The notes under the pieces: generated by a model
The model's database searches: none
What the model saw: the letters and a program-made list of their open reading frames with translations, nothing else
Told to the model about the DNA's origin: nothing
Translations under genes and position numbers: made by a program
In this document: piece after piece, positions 36,940-45,837 of the stretch
Position numbering within the stretch: position 1 is the first letter of the stretch
Layout of the letters: every line of letters begins with the position of its first letter
Source: Cellulomonas edaphi
GTDB lineage: Bacteria > Actinomycetota > Actinomycetes > Actinomycetales > Cellulomonadaceae
Reading direction: 5' to 3'
Length of the DNA stretch: 64,000 nucleotides
NCBI RefSeq assembly: GCF_030362815.1
Contig: NZ_JAUCGR010000001.1
Span: forward strand, 1,189,471 to 1,253,470

Positions 36940-37343
36940 CACTCGCCCCCGAACACGTGCATGAGGTGGCGCGGCAGGAAGCCGGCCATGGTCAGGACGA
37001 ACAGGCCGACCACGATCCAGAGCATCGTGCGCTGGTAGCGGGGCCCCTTGGCCCAGAAGTCGACCAGGATGATCCGGATGCCGTTGAAGGCGTGGAACAC
37101 GATGGCGGCCACGAGGCCGGCCTCGCCGAGGCCCATGATCGGGTTCTTGTACGTGCCGATCACGTCGTTGTAGGACTCGGGGGAGACGCGCACCAGCGAC
37201 GTGTCGAGGACGTGCACGAGGAGGAAGAAGAAGATCGCGACACCGGTCACGCGGTGCGCGACCCACGACCACATGCCTTCACGTCCTCGGTAGAGGGTTC
37301 CGGCCGGCGCTTTGCGCGGCGGCGCGGGGGGCGCTGCGGGCAC
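36939..37343 (-). CDS. sdhC: succinate dehydrogenase cytochrome b subunit
   Basis: A 134-residue membrane subunit with three helices. The family segment LYRGREGMWSWVAHRVTGV is followed by FFFLLVHVLDTSLVRVSPE (haem-binding His region) and AIVFHAFNGIRIILVDFWAK. I place the start at GTG 37343 because AGGAGG lies 8 nt upstream. A GTG at 37379 in the same frame would add 12 residues but has no SD. It is the first gene of the sdhCDAB operon. Confidence 0.92.
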   Translation of the reverse strand: MPAAPPAPPRKAPAGTLYRGREGMWSWVAHRVTGVAIFFFLLVHVLDTSLVRVSPESYNDVIGTYKNPIMGLGEAGLVAAIVFHAFNGIRIILVDFWAKGPRYQRTMLWIVVGLFVLTMAGFLPRHLMHVFGGE

Positions 37344-37351
37344 TTGGGGGG

Positions 37352-37357
37352 CCTCCT
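37352..37357 (-). promoter_or_regulatory. Shine-Dalgarno deciding sdhC start
   Basis: AGGAGG on the minus strand lies 8 nt before GTG 37343. It favours this start over the upstream GTG 37379. Confidence 0.55.
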
Positions 37358-37422
37358 GGCGAGTGAGAGGTAGAGCCACGGTCGCCGACGGCCTCGTCGG
37401 AGCTCGTGTCTGTCGCTCTCAC

Positions 37423-37428
37423 TGTATA
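37423..37428 (-). promoter_or_regulatory. -10-like element of sdhCDAB
   Basis: TATACA on the minus strand, in an AT-richer patch, lies about 80 nt upstream of the chosen sdhC start. No clear -35 is visible. Confidence 0.4.
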
Positions 37429-37594
37429 GACACCTGGTTGACGCGCCGCCTCCGCATGGGCCTTTGGTCCTCCGCTGTGAGGAAGTCCACACGGCGAGAC
37501 GGGGTTGCCGATACCGAGGTCGAGGCACCGCCCGCGCCGGGTCGCACATAGCGGCGTCCGGTGCGGGTCGCAGCACCCGGCGCGCGCGGATCGC

Positions 37595-37600
37595 TAGCCT
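37595..37600 (+). promoter_or_regulatory. leaderless-type -10 element of manC
   Basis: TAGCCT ends 7 nt before ATG 37608. Confidence 0.6.
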
Positions 37601-37607
37601 GGCCCGC

Positions 37608-38726
37608 ATGTCCACGCCGATCCCTGGGTTCCATGCCGTCGTCCCCGCAGGCGGTGCGGGCACCCGTCTGTGGCCGCTGTCCCGCGCGGCCCGGCCGAAG
37701 TTCCTGCTGGACCTCACCGGCTCGGGTCGCACCCTGCTGCAGGCGACCGTCGACCGGCTGGTCCCGCTCACGGGTGCGGACGGGGTGCTGGTGGTGACGG
37801 GCGAGCGCCACGCAGCCGCCGTCGCCGCGCAGGTGCCCGGGCTCGACGGCGAGGCCGGACGGCTGCTCGCCGAGCCGTCCCCCCGAGACTCCATGGCGGC
37901 CGTCGGGCTGGCCGCCGCGGTGCTGCAGCAGCGGCACGGCGACGACGTCGTGCTCGGCTCGTTCGCGGCCGACCACGTGATCAGCGGGACCGAGGCGTTC
38001 GAGGGGGCGGTCCGCGAGGGCGTGGCCGCCGCGCGTGCGGGGTTCGTGGCCACGATCGGCATCACTGCGTCGGGCCCGTCCACCGCGTTCGGCTACATCC
38101 GGGCGGGCGCGCCGCTCGGCGTCGACGACGCACCGAGCGCGCAGCACGTCCAGGGCTTCACGGAGAAGCCCGACGAGGAGACGGCCGCGGCCTACCTCGC
38201 GACGGGGGAGTACCGCTGGAACGCCGGCATGTTCATCGTGCGCGTGGGCGTGCTGCTCGACCACCTCGCCGCCCAGCTGCCCGCTCTCGCGTCCGGCCTG
38301 CGCGAGATCGCCGCCGCGTGGGACACCGCCGCTCGCGGCGAGGTGCTCGGTCGGCTCTGGCCGGGACTTACCAAGATCGCCATCGACCACGCGATCGCGG
38401 AGCCCGTCGCCGCGGCGGGCGGCGTCGCGGTGGTGCCCGGGGAGTTCGCGTGGGACGACGTGGGCGACTTCGCCTCCCTCGCCCGGCTGGTGCCCGCCGG
38501 GCCGGACGGCGTGACCCTCGGCGACGCCGACGACGTGGTGCGCCTGGCGGCGAGCGGGTCGTTCGTGGCGCCGGCGGGCGGGCGATCGGTCACGGTGATC
38601 GGGCTCCCCGAGGCCGTCGTCGTCGACACCCCGGACGCCGTGCTGGTGACCACCCGCTCGTGCGCGCAGGACGTGAAGTCCGCGGTCGACGCCTGGCGGG
38701 CCGGCGGCCGCGACGACCTGCTCTGA
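37608..38726 (+). CDS. manC: mannose-1-phosphate guanylyltransferase
   Basis: A 372-residue nucleotidyltransferase making GDP-mannose from Man-1-P and GTP. The N-terminal signature is VVPAGGAGTRLWPLSRAARPKF. FVATIGITASGPSTAFGYI and FTEKPDEETA lie mid-protein, and the sugar-binding region is YRWNAGMFIVR. It lacks the C-terminal isomerase domain of bifunctional ManC/AlgA. ATG 37608 is preceded by a leaderless-type -10. GDP-mannose would serve mannosyltransferases such as the GT-C gene at 22042. Confidence 0.93.
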   Translation: MSTPIPGFHAVVPAGGAGTRLWPLSRAARPKFLLDLTGSGRTLLQATVDRLVPLTGADGVLVVTGERHAAAVAAQVPGLDGEAGRLLAEPSPRDSMAAVGLAAAVLQQRHGDDVVLGSFAADHVISGTEAFEGAVREGVAAARAGFVATIGITASGPSTAFGYIRAGAPLGVDDAPSAQHVQGFTEKPDEETAAAYLATGEYRWNAGMFIVRVGVLLDHLAAQLPALASGLREIAAAWDTAARGEVLGRLWPGLTKIAIDHAIAEPVAAAGGVAVVPGEFAWDDVGDFASLARLVPAGPDGVTLGDADDVVRLAASGSFVAPAGGRSVTVIGLPEAVVVDTPDAVLVTTRSCAQDVKSAVDAWRAGGRDDLL

Positions 38727-38736
38727 CGCTCGTCGC

Positions 38737-38760
38737 GCCGCCCCGCGCGCCCGGGGCGGT
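38737..38760 (+). terminator. intrinsic terminator after manC
   Basis: Eight-bp perfect arms at 38738-38745 and 38752-38759, plus an outer G-T pair and a 6-nt loop, lie 11 nt after the manC stop. Confidence 0.55.
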
Positions 38761-38801
38761 CCCCGTGCTGGGACGCCGCTCGACGGCGAGGCGCGGAGGG
38801 A

Positions 38802-38807
38802 TAACCT
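38802..38807 (+). promoter_or_regulatory. leaderless-type -10 element of amidohydrolase gene
   Basis: TAACCT ends 7 nt before GTG 38815. Confidence 0.6.
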
Positions 38808-38814
38808 CGAAGGC

Positions 38815-40092
38815 GTGTCTGCTGAGCCCACGCCCTCCGACCCCGTCGAGCCCGCGCCGAGCACGCCCGCGCTCGCCGACCTGCGTCCCGCGCCCGCGAC
38901 GCCCGGCACGGCTCGGCTGACCGCCACGCTCGCGTCGCTGCGCGACGAGCTCGTCGCGATCCGGCGTGACATCCACGCCCACCCGGAGCTGGCCCGCACC
39001 GAGGAGCGGACCTCGCGCGTCGTCGCCGACCGGCTGCGGCAGGCGGGCCTGAGCCCCCGGCTGCTGCCCGGCTCGGGCGTGCTGTGCGACATCGGTCCCG
39101 TGAGCGGCCGACGGATCGGCCTGCGGGCCGACATCGACGCGCTGCCGGTGAACGACACGTGCGGGCTGCCGTGGTCGTCGACCCATCGCGGCATCGCGCA
39201 CGCGTGCGGGCACGACGTGCACACCGCCGTGGTGCTCGGCGCCGGGCTCGCGCTCGCCGAGCTCGCCGAGGCCGGTGGGCTCGCGACCGGCGTGCGCCTG
39301 ATCTTCCAGCCGGCCGAGGAGGTGCAGCCGGGCGGCTCGCTGGACGTGATCGCCCAGGGAGGCCTCGACGGCGTGGCGCGGATCTTCGGGGTGCACTGCG
39401 ACCCCAAGGTGGACGTCGGGCAGGTGGGCACGCGCATCGGGCCCATCACGTCCGCGAGCGACGAGGTGCAGGTCACGCTGACCGGCGCGGGCGGGCACAC
39501 GTCCCGCCCGCACCTCACGGGGGACGTGGTGTTCGCCCTCGGTCAGGTCATCACGCAGGTGCCCGCGATCCTCGGCCGCAGGCTCGACCCGCGCTCGGGC
39601 GTCAACCTCACCTGGGGCGCCGTCGCCGCGGGGACGGCCCACAACGCCATCCCGTCCACCGGCACGGTGAAGGGGACGCTGCGCTGCCTGGACGTGCGGG
39701 CGTGGCAGAAGGCGTCCGAGGTGTTCCACTCCGCGGTGGAGCAGGTGGTGGGACCGCTGGGCGTCGAGGCGGAGATCGTCCACCACCGCGGCGTGCCGCC
39801 CGTGGAGAACGACGAGCGCTCGACCGGGATCCTCGAGGCGGCCGCGCGCGACGTCCTGGGCGCCGAGTCGGTGCTGCTCACCGAGCAGTCGCTGGGCGGC
39901 GAGGACTTCGCCTGGTACCTGACCAAGGTGCCCGGGGCGATGGCCAGGCTGGGCACCCGCACGCCCGGCGGGGTCACGTACGACATCCACCAGGGCGACC
40001 TCCGGGTGGACGAGCGCGCGATCGAGGCCGGGGCGCTGCTGCTGGCCCGGACCGCCGTGCTTGCCGGCGGGCCCGCGCACGCACAGCCCTGA
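38815..40092 (+). CDS. M20D-type amidohydrolase (N-acyl amino acid hydrolase-like)
   Basis: A 425-residue zinc amidohydrolase. It has RRDIHAHPELARTEERTSR at the N-terminus, AHACGHDVHTAVVLGAG (metal Cys/His), FQPAEEVQPGGSLDVI (catalytic Glu pair), and the SLGGEDFAWYLTKVPGAM C-terminal segment. These are typical of IAA-amino acid hydrolase/AmiA-AmiB-like proteins (cf. mycobacterial AmiA1/AmiB1 near pmmB and deoD). The substrate is unknown. It has about 40 extra residues, Pro/Ala-rich, at the N-terminus. Confidence 0.9.
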   Translation: MSAEPTPSDPVEPAPSTPALADLRPAPATPGTARLTATLASLRDELVAIRRDIHAHPELARTEERTSRVVADRLRQAGLSPRLLPGSGVLCDIGPVSGRRIGLRADIDALPVNDTCGLPWSSTHRGIAHACGHDVHTAVVLGAGLALAELAEAGGLATGVRLIFQPAEEVQPGGSLDVIAQGGLDGVARIFGVHCDPKVDVGQVGTRIGPITSASDEVQVTLTGAGGHTSRPHLTGDVVFALGQVITQVPAILGRRLDPRSGVNLTWGAVAAGTAHNAIPSTGTVKGTLRCLDVRAWQKASEVFHSAVEQVVGPLGVEAEIVHHRGVPPVENDERSTGILEAAARDVLGAESVLLTEQSLGGEDFAWYLTKVPGAMARLGTRTPGGVTYDIHQGDLRVDERAIEAGALLLARTAVLAGGPAHAQP

Positions 40093-40111
40093 CGCCCGGT
40101 CGAGGGCGCTG

Positions 40112-40615
40112 TCAGTCCTCCGAGGAGGAGGGGGCGATGTCCGGCACGGCGACGAGCACCTCCCACTCGGCGTCCGCCTGGCCGGACACCGCGGCACGAC
40201 GCTCCACCGCCCCGGACCCCCGCAGACGGGACGGCAGTCCGTCGCACGGGACGATCCAGAACGGATCGGTCTCGTCCACGAACGTGAGAGTGACGGGCGT
40301 GGGCCCCTGGCACAGGCCGTAGAGCGTGAAGCCGCCGCTCGGCAGCACGACGGAGGAGTCGTCACCGCCCAGGGAGGCCGCGAGCTTCTCGTGCTCGTCC
40401 AGGACGAGCCGTGTCCGGCCACCCACCGACTCTGCGAACGGGGCGATGGGGACGGGCTGCTCGGACGGAGCGGCGCTGTGGGAGCTGCGCGTGGTCGGGC
40501 GGGGCGCGGCCTCGGTCGCTGGGCCGTGGCTGCACGCGGCGGCCGCCGCCGCGATGACTGACGCCATCGCGGCGGCGACCCAGGCGCGTCGCCTGTGTGC
40601 TGGCAGGACGGGCAT
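40112..40615 (-). CDS. predicted lipoprotein of unknown function
   Basis: A 167-residue protein with a lipoprotein signal: basic MPVLPAHRRRAW, a hydrophobic stretch, and a lipobox ending AAAAC at about residue 28, followed by SHGPATEAAP. The mature part has two further cysteines (YGLCQGP and IVPCDGL) that could form a disulfide. No known domain is recognised. It starts 6 nt after the secreted-protein stop with no SD of its own, so it is probably translated by coupling to that gene. Confidence 0.72.
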   Translation of the reverse strand: MPVLPAHRRRAWVAAAMASVIAAAAAACSHGPATEAAPRPTTRSSHSAAPSEQPVPIAPFAESVGGRTRLVLDEHEKLAASLGGDDSSVVLPSGGFTLYGLCQGPTPVTLTFVDETDPFWIVPCDGLPSRLRGSGAVERRAAVSGQADAEWEVLVAVPDIAPSSSED

Positions 40616-40621
40616 GGGAGA

Positions 40622-41176
40622 TCAGATCGGCGTGCTCGTGAGCTTCCAGCCCAACCGCTGCGGTGCGGTGGAGGTCCAGTTGACCGTCTTGACGTGCGTG
40701 TACTTGCCGGCGCTGTACGCGTCGTAGGAGGTGTAGCCGGTGATCTTCGGCACGTAGATCCCGTACGTGCAGTAGCGCGTCGAGTTGGCCGGCACGTCGA
40801 TCTTCACGGTGGAGCCGTACGTCGACGTCATGCTCTGGGAGACGCCGCCCGTCACGGAGGCGGTGAACTCGGCGAAGATCGCTGCCTTGACCTTGGCCTC
40901 GACCGTGGCGCTCACCGAGTAGGTCGACGAGGTCGTGCTCTCCGCCTTGCACTCCAGTGTGGCGGTGGACGAGAGCCCGTTCATGGCGGAGTCGCGGTAG
41001 GCGACCTTGAAGCTCGTCGCGTTGACGGCCGTGACCGTCGAGCACGCGCTGACGCTGTACGAGATCGCTGCACAGGACGATGCGGAGGCGGGAGCCGCCA
41101 GCGCGACCGGAACGGCGAGGCCGGCGAGGACGGCAGCGGCGGCGAGGCCGGCGCGTGCGCGTGTTGCAATTGCCAT
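40622..41176 (-). CDS. secreted beta-rich protein of unknown function
   Basis: A 184-residue protein. A clear Sec signal peptide (MAIATRARAGL... with cleavage likely after APASA, about residue 32) precedes a mature region rich in Ser, Thr and Val. Four cysteines (near 34, 44, 76 and 138) could form two disulfides. The alternating polar/apolar stretch from SSTYSVSATVEAKVKAAIFA onward, then STYGSTVKIDVPANSTRYCT, has the look of long beta-strands, as in aerolysin-like or adhesin-type proteins. No family is assigned. Upstream AGGGGA supports ATG 41176. Confidence 0.72.
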   Translation of the reverse strand: MAIATRARAGLAAAAVLAGLAVPVALAAPASASSCAAISYSVSACSTVTAVNATSFKVAYRDSAMNGLSSTATLECKAESTTSSTYSVSATVEAKVKAAIFAEFTASVTGGVSQSMTSTYGSTVKIDVPANSTRYCTYGIYVPKITGYTSYDAYSAGKYTHVKTVNWTSTAPQRLGWKLTSTPI

Positions 41177-41569
41177 GTTGATTCCCCTTTGTCAAGTGAT
41201 GGGCCTGTGGAGTCAATCACGCGGCCTGTGCCGGTTGGTCCGGTTTGCCCTGACGTCACCCGACCGGCCTAGCCGCACCCGTGCGAGGGGAGGCGGGCGG
41301 TCGAACCCGTCGCCGCCGTCGCCTGCCGCGATCGAGGTGGGTGGTCCCGCATGACGGGACGGCTGCGTCCGCACTCTGGCCGTCGATACCAAATCTGTAA
41401 CGAACAACGGCCGCTACCCCCCGGTAACAAGCACGTCACGTGGCGCTGGTTAGAGTCCGGGATATCAACGCCGGACGGGTCGTCCGCGCGCTCGCGACCG
41501 GCCACCGCCCACCGCGACGCCGCGTGGACCTCACGACGCCGGCCTGCTCACGAGACCCAGGAGTTCCGC
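41177..41569. other. 393-bp divergent spacer between secreted-protein and BMP lipoprotein genes
   Basis: No gene is visible. It contains a weak TTGACT-like -35 for the minus-strand gene (41213-41218), a 6-bp hairpin at 41344-41360, an AT-richer segment around 41388-41432, and a TAGAGT -10 for the BMP gene. I recognise no riboswitch. Confidence 0.6.
41451..41456 (+). promoter_or_regulatory. -10 element of BMP lipoprotein gene
   Basis: TAGAGT predicts a leader of about 107 nt before GTG 41570, long for this window. Confidence 0.45.
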
Positions 41570-42703
41570 GTGAACAAGATCATCCGTGTGGCCGCGCTCA
41601 GCGGGGCCGTCGCCCTCGCGCTCGCCGCATGTGGCAGCGCCCCCGAGGACGAGGCGACCACGCCCAGCTCGAGCGCAGAGCCCAGCACCAGCGCCTCGGC
41701 CGGCGCCGTCGACTACAAGGCCTGCATGGTCTCGGACTCGGGCGGCTTCGAGGACAAGTCGTTCAACCAGTCCGGCGCCGAGGGCCTGGACCGTGCCGGC
41801 TCGGAGCTCGGGGTCACCGTCAACAAGGTCGAGTCGACCGCTGCGACGGACTTCACGCCGAACATCGAGCAGCTGCTCGCCGACAAGTGCAACCTCATCA
41901 TCGGCGTCGGGTTCCTCCTGGAGGACCCGATCCAGGCTGCTGCGGTCGCCAACCCGGACGTCGACTTCGGTCTGGTCGACTCGTCCTTCTCGGACCCGGG
42001 CGCCACGAAGAACGACCCCCCGGTCCCCGTCACGCTGGAGAACGGCAAGCCGCTGCTCTTCAACACGCAGGAGGCTGCCTTCCTCGCCGGCTACGTCGCG
42101 GCGGGCACCAGCGCCACGGGCACGGTGGCGACGTTCGGCGGCATCCAGATCCCGTCCGTCTCGATCTTCATGGACGGTTTCGCCGACGGCGTGGCGCAGT
42201 ACAACAAGGACTTCTCCAAGACCGTGAAGGTGCTCGGCTGGAACAAGGACCAGCAGAAGGGCTCGTTCACGGGCGACTTCGAGGACCAGTCCAAGGGCCA
42301 GAACATCGCCAAGGGCTTCATCGACCAGGGCGCTGACGTGATCATGCCCGTTGCCGGCCCCGTCGGCCTGGGTGCCGCCGCGGCCGCGAAGGACGCGGGC
42401 GACGTGATGATCGTCGGCGTCGACGCCGACTGGTACAACACCGCGCCGGACTACAAGTCGATCGTCCTCACCTCGGTCATCAAGGAGATCGGCCAGTCCG
42501 TGTTCGACACGGTCGACCAGGCCTCGAAGGGCAGCTTCTCGTCCGAGCCGTACGTCGGCACGCTCGAGAACAAGGGCATCGACATCGCGCCGTTCCACGA
42601 CCTCGACTCCAAGGTCCCGGCCGAGGTGAAGACCAAGGTCGAGGAGCTCAAGCAGCAGATCATCAGCGGTGAGCTGAAGGTCGAGTCGCCAAGCCAGAAC
42701 TGA
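41570..42703 (+). CDS. BMP-family nucleoside-binding lipoprotein
   Basis: A 377-residue lipoprotein. GTG 41570 is preceded by CAGGAG. The signal peptide ends in the lipobox LALAAC, then GSAPEDEATTPSSS. The mature part is the Bmp/PnrA fold: MVSDSGGFEDKSFNQSGAEG at the N-terminus, IGVGFLLEDPIQAAA mid-protein, and a C-terminal VDADWYNTAPDYKSIVLTS. PnrA/BmpA proteins bind purine nucleosides, which matches the downstream nucleoside ABC and salvage genes. A strong hairpin and a separate promoter follow. Confidence 0.93.
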   Translation: MNKIIRVAALSGAVALALAACGSAPEDEATTPSSSAEPSTSASAGAVDYKACMVSDSGGFEDKSFNQSGAEGLDRAGSELGVTVNKVESTAATDFTPNIEQLLADKCNLIIGVGFLLEDPIQAAAVANPDVDFGLVDSSFSDPGATKNDPPVPVTLENGKPLLFNTQEAAFLAGYVAAGTSATGTVATFGGIQIPSVSIFMDGFADGVAQYNKDFSKTVKVLGWNKDQQKGSFTGDFEDQSKGQNIAKGFIDQGADVIMPVAGPVGLGAAAAAKDAGDVMIVGVDADWYNTAPDYKSIVLTSVIKEIGQSVFDTVDQASKGSFSSEPYVGTLENKGIDIAPFHDLDSKVPAEVKTKVEELKQQIISGELKVESPSQN

Positions 42704-42712
42704 CCTGATGGG

Positions 42713-42742
42713 GGTGGCCCGGGCCCGACGGCCCGGGCCACC
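42713..42742 (+). terminator. perfect hairpin between BMP lipoprotein and ATPase genes
   Basis: A 12-bp perfect inverted repeat (42713-42724 with 42731-42742) with a 6-nt loop lies 9 nt after the lipoprotein stop. No T-run follows. A partial terminator or mRNA 3'-end stabiliser is likely. Confidence 0.65.
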
Positions 42743-42808
42743 GTCATGCCCGGCGCAGCACGTCGCGCCGGCACACCACGTCGCACCGCCGCGGGACCCC
42801 CGCGCCGA

Positions 42809-42814
42809 TAGGGT
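42809..42814 (+). promoter_or_regulatory. -10 element before nucleoside ABC ATPase
   Basis: TAGGGT with a leader of about 25 nt (GAAGGGG as SD) before GTG 42845 gives the transport/salvage genes a second promoter. Confidence 0.45.
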
Positions 42815-42844
42815 GCAGACATCGACGCGAAGGGGCGTGACCTC

Positions 42845-44554
42845 GTGAAGCTGGAGCTGCGCGGCATCACCAAGCGGTTCGGCACGCTGGTGGCCAACGA
42901 CCACATCGACCTGGTGGTCGAGCCCGGTGAGATCCATGCGCTGCTGGGCGAGAACGGCGCCGGCAAGAGCACGCTCATGAACGTGCTGTACGGGCTGTAC
43001 GACCCGGACGAGGGCGAGATCCGCGTCGACGACACCGCTCGGACGTTCGTCGGCCCGGGCGACGCGATGGCCGCGGGGATCGGCATGGTGCACCAGCACT
43101 TCATGCTCGTGCCCGTGTTCACGGTCGCGGAGAACGTCGCGCTGGGGCACGAGCCCACCAAGGGCGGCGGCCTGATCGACGTGGCGGAGGCCCGCCGCCG
43201 GGTCAAGGAGATCTCGGACCGGTTCGGGTTCGACGTCAACCCCGACGCCCTCGTCGAGGACCTCCCGGTGGGCGCGCAGCAGCGTGTCGAGATCATCAAG
43301 GCCCTGTCGCGCAGCGCGAAGGTGCTCATCCTGGACGAGCCGACCGCCGTGCTCACGCCGCAGGAGACCGACGAGCTGATCGCGATCATGCGCCAGCTCA
43401 AGGAGTCGGGCACGTCCATCGTCTTCATCACGCACAAGCTGCGTGAGGTCCGCGCCGTCGCGGACCGCATCACGGTCATCCGGCGCGGCAAGGTGGTCGG
43501 CACCGCCGAGCCCACCGAGTCCGAGACGGAGCTCGCGTCGCTCATGGTCGGCCGCTCCGTGGAGCTGGGCGTGACCAAGGCGGTCGCGCAGCCCGGCGAG
43601 GCGACCGTCCAGGTGCGCGAGCTGAGCGTCATCGATGCCGCCGGCGTGCGCCAGCTGGACGCCGTGAGCTTCGACGTCTCGCGCGGCGAGATCCTGGCGA
43701 TCGCCGGTGTGCAGGGCAACGGGCAGACCGAGCTCACCGAGGTCATGCTCGGGCTCGAGTCGCCGGTCGCGGGCTCGTTCCGGCTGGACGGCACCGAGCT
43801 GATCGGCCGGTCCGTCTCGCAGGTGCTCCGGGCCGGCGTGGGCTTCGTGCCCGAGGACCGCACGGTCGACGGCATCGTGGCGGAGTTCTCCGTGGCCGAG
43901 AACCTGGTGCTCGACCTGCACGACCAGGCGCCCTTCGCGCGCGGCGTCTCCCTCAACCCCGCCAAGGTGCTGGCCAACGCCGAGCAGCGCACGGTCGAGT
44001 TCGACGTCCGGACGCCGTCTGTGCACGCGCCGGCCGGCACGCTCTCGGGCGGCAACCAGCAGAAGGTGGTGCTCGCGCGCGAGATGAGCCGGCCGCTGCG
44101 GCTGCTCATCGCGTCGCAGCCCACGCGCGGCCTCGACGTGGGGTCCATCGAGTTCGTGCACTCGCGGATCGTGCGCGAGCGGGACAACGGCACCCCGGTG
44201 ATCATCGTCTCGACCGAGCTCGACGAGGTCCTGGCGCTGGCCGACCGCATCCTGGTGATGTACCGCGGCCGGATCGTCGGGATCGTGCCCGGCGACACCG
44301 ACCGCGACGTTCTCGGCCTGATGATGGCCGGGGTCCCGCTCGAGGACGCGCAGGCCCAGGCCGCCGAGCACCACACGGTGCTCGGGGAGCTGGACCTCGA
44401 GGCCACGGCACCGGACGCCCCGGCGAGCGCGACGGCACCGGACGCCCCGGCGAGCGCGACGGCACCGGACGCCCCGGCGAGCGCCGCGGCCCCTGCCCCG
44501 GCCGCACCCACCCCGACGCCCACCACCCAGCCCGACGAGGAGGCCGGCCGGTGA
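42845..44554 (+). CDS. nucleoside ABC transporter ATP-binding protein (two NBDs)
   Basis: A 569-residue double ATPase of the RbsA/YufO-NupO type. The N-terminal domain has Walker [10 protein letters not shown] near residue 37 and Walker [11 protein letters not shown]. In the C-terminal domain Walker A is degenerate (GVQGNGQTE) and the signature is [14 protein letters not shown], both usual for this class. A 50-residue Ala/Pro tail contains three copies of TAPDAPASA encoded by 27-bp repeats. It couples ATP hydrolysis to the two permeases that follow and overlaps the first by 4 nt. Confidence 0.94.
   Translation: MKLELRGITKRFGTLVANDHIDLVVEPGEIHALLGENGAGKSTLMNVLYGLYDPDEGEIRVDDTARTFVGPGDAMAAGIGMVHQHFMLVPVFTVAENVALGHEPTKGGGLIDVAEARRRVKEISDRFGFDVNPDALVEDLPVGAQQRVEIIKALSRSAKVLILDEPTAVLTPQETDELIAIMRQLKESGTSIVFITHKLREVRAVADRITVIRRGKVVGTAEPTESETELASLMVGRSVELGVTKAVAQPGEATVQVRELSVIDAAGVRQLDAVSFDVSRGEILAIAGVQGNGQTELTEVMLGLESPVAGSFRLDGTELIGRSVSQVLRAGVGFVPEDRTVDGIVAEFSVAENLVLDLHDQAPFARGVSLNPAKVLANAEQRTVEFDVRTPSVHAPAGTLSGGNQQKVVLAREMSRPLRLLIASQPTRGLDVGSIEFVHSRIVRERDNGTPVIIVSTELDEVLALADRILVMYRGRIVGIVPGDTDRDVLGLMMAGVPLEDAQAQAAEHHTVLGELDLEATAPDAPASATAPDAPASATAPDAPASAAAPAPAAPTPTPTTQPDEEAGR
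44405..44485 (+). repeat. three 27-bp tandem repeats in the ATPase C-terminus
   Basis: In-frame repeats start at 44405, 44432 and 44459 and encode TAPDAPASA three times. The first two are nearly identical, which suggests recent expansion. Confidence 0.8.
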
Positions 44555-45837
44555 GCCCCACCACGCCCCCCCTGCCCGACGCGGCGGTCCCGCCGCCCGC
44601 CGACACCGGCACCGCGCCGCTCGCCACCGGCCCCGACGAGAACCGCGGCCAGGGCATCCTGCGCGAGATCATGTCGAGCAGCTGGGTGGTCACCACGCTC
44701 GCGATCGTGCTCGCGCTGGTCATCAGCGGCGTGCTCATCGCGGCCGCCGACCAGGAGGTCCAGGACGCCGCGGTCTACTTCTTCGCCCGGCCGGCCGACT
44801 TCTTCAGCGCGGCGTGGGACGCGGTGTCCAGCGCCTACGTCGCGCTGTTCCAGGGAGCGGTGTTCGACCCGACGGCCGCCACCTTCGCCAAGGCGATCAA
44901 GCCGCTCACGGAGACACTGACGGTCTCCACGCCGCTCATCCTGGCCGGCCTCGGCCTGGGCATCGGCTTCCGCGCCGGCCTGTTCAACATCGGCGCCCAG
45001 GGCCAGATCATCCTCGGTGCGGTGTTTGCGGGGTACATCGGCTTCACGTTCGACCTGCCCTTCCCGCTGCACCTGCTGCTGGCCGTGATCGGCGCAGCGA
45101 TCGGCGGCGGCATGTGGGCCGGGATCGCCGGCGTGCTCAAGGCGCGCACGGGTGCTCACGAGGTGATCGTCACGATCATGCTCAACAGCATCGCGGTCTA
45201 CCTGATCGCCTACCTGCTGACCACCACGCCGTTCCAGAACCCGGGGAGCTCCAACCCCATCTCGCCGCCCATCCCGGAGTCCGCGCAGTACCCGCTGCTG
45301 CTGGGCGACCAGTTCCGGCTGCACGCGGGCTTCATCGTCGCGATCCTGGCCGCCGTCTTCGTGTGGTGGCTCATGGGCCGCTCGACCATCGGCTTCAAGT
45401 GGCGCGCCGTGGGCTCCAACCCGCACGCGGCGCGGACGGCCGGCATCTCGGTGAACTCGGCGTACATCTGGGTCATGGTCACGGCCGGTGCGCTCGCCGG
45501 CCTGGCCGGCTCGGCGCAGGTGCTGGGCACCGACAAGGTGCTGACGGCCGACGTGGCCGCCAGCTTCGGGTTCGACGCCATCACGGTGGCCCTGCTCGGG
45601 CGCTCCAAGCCGCTGGGCACGTTCATGGCCGGCATCCTGTTCGGCGCGCTGCGCGCCGGCGGCTTCGCGATGCAGGCGCGCACCGGCACGCCGATCGACA
45701 TCGTGCTGGTCGTGCAGTCGCTCGTCGTCCTGTTCATCGCGGCGCCGCCCCTGGTGCGTGCCGTGTTCCGCCTGCCCGCTCCCGGCGCACGCCGGCCGCG
45801 AACGCCCCGCTCGTCGACGAAGGAGGTGGCAGCATGA
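44551..45837 (+). CDS. nucleoside ABC transporter permease 1
   Basis: A 428-residue polytopic permease of the BPD_transp_2 family (NupP/YufP-like). The core segments are [41 protein letters not shown], and [20 protein letters not shown], with a C-terminal [26 protein letters not shown]. The Pro-rich N-terminus is cytoplasmic. GTG 44551 overlaps the ATPase stop, and its stop overlaps permease 2 by 4 nt. It forms the channel with permease 2. Confidence 0.93.
   Translation: MSPTTPPLPDAAVPPPADTGTAPLATGPDENRGQGILREIMSSSWVVTTLAIVLALVISGVLIAAADQEVQDAAVYFFARPADFFSAAWDAVSSAYVALFQGAVFDPTAATFAKAIKPLTETLTVSTPLILAGLGLGIGFRAGLFNIGAQGQIILGAVFAGYIGFTFDLPFPLHLLLAVIGAAIGGGMWAGIAGVLKARTGAHEVIVTIMLNSIAVYLIAYLLTTTPFQNPGSSNPISPPIPESAQYPLLLGDQFRLHAGFIVAILAAVFVWWLMGRSTIGFKWRAVGSNPHAARTAGISVNSAYIWVMVTAGALAGLAGSAQVLGTDKVLTADVAASFGFDAITVALLGRSKPLGTFMAGILFGALRAGGFAMQARTGTPIDIVLVVQSLVVLFIAAPPLVRAVFRLPAPGARRPRTPRSSTKEVAA

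Noticed and set aside
36939..37379. GTG 37379 as start of sdhC
   Set aside because: It has no SD, whereas AGGAGG at the right spacing precedes GTG 37343; both remain possible.
41457..41569. Riboswitch in the leader of the BMP lipoprotein gene
   Set aside because: The leader is about 107 nt, but I see none of the conserved purine, preQ1 or other aptamer cores, so only its length is notable.
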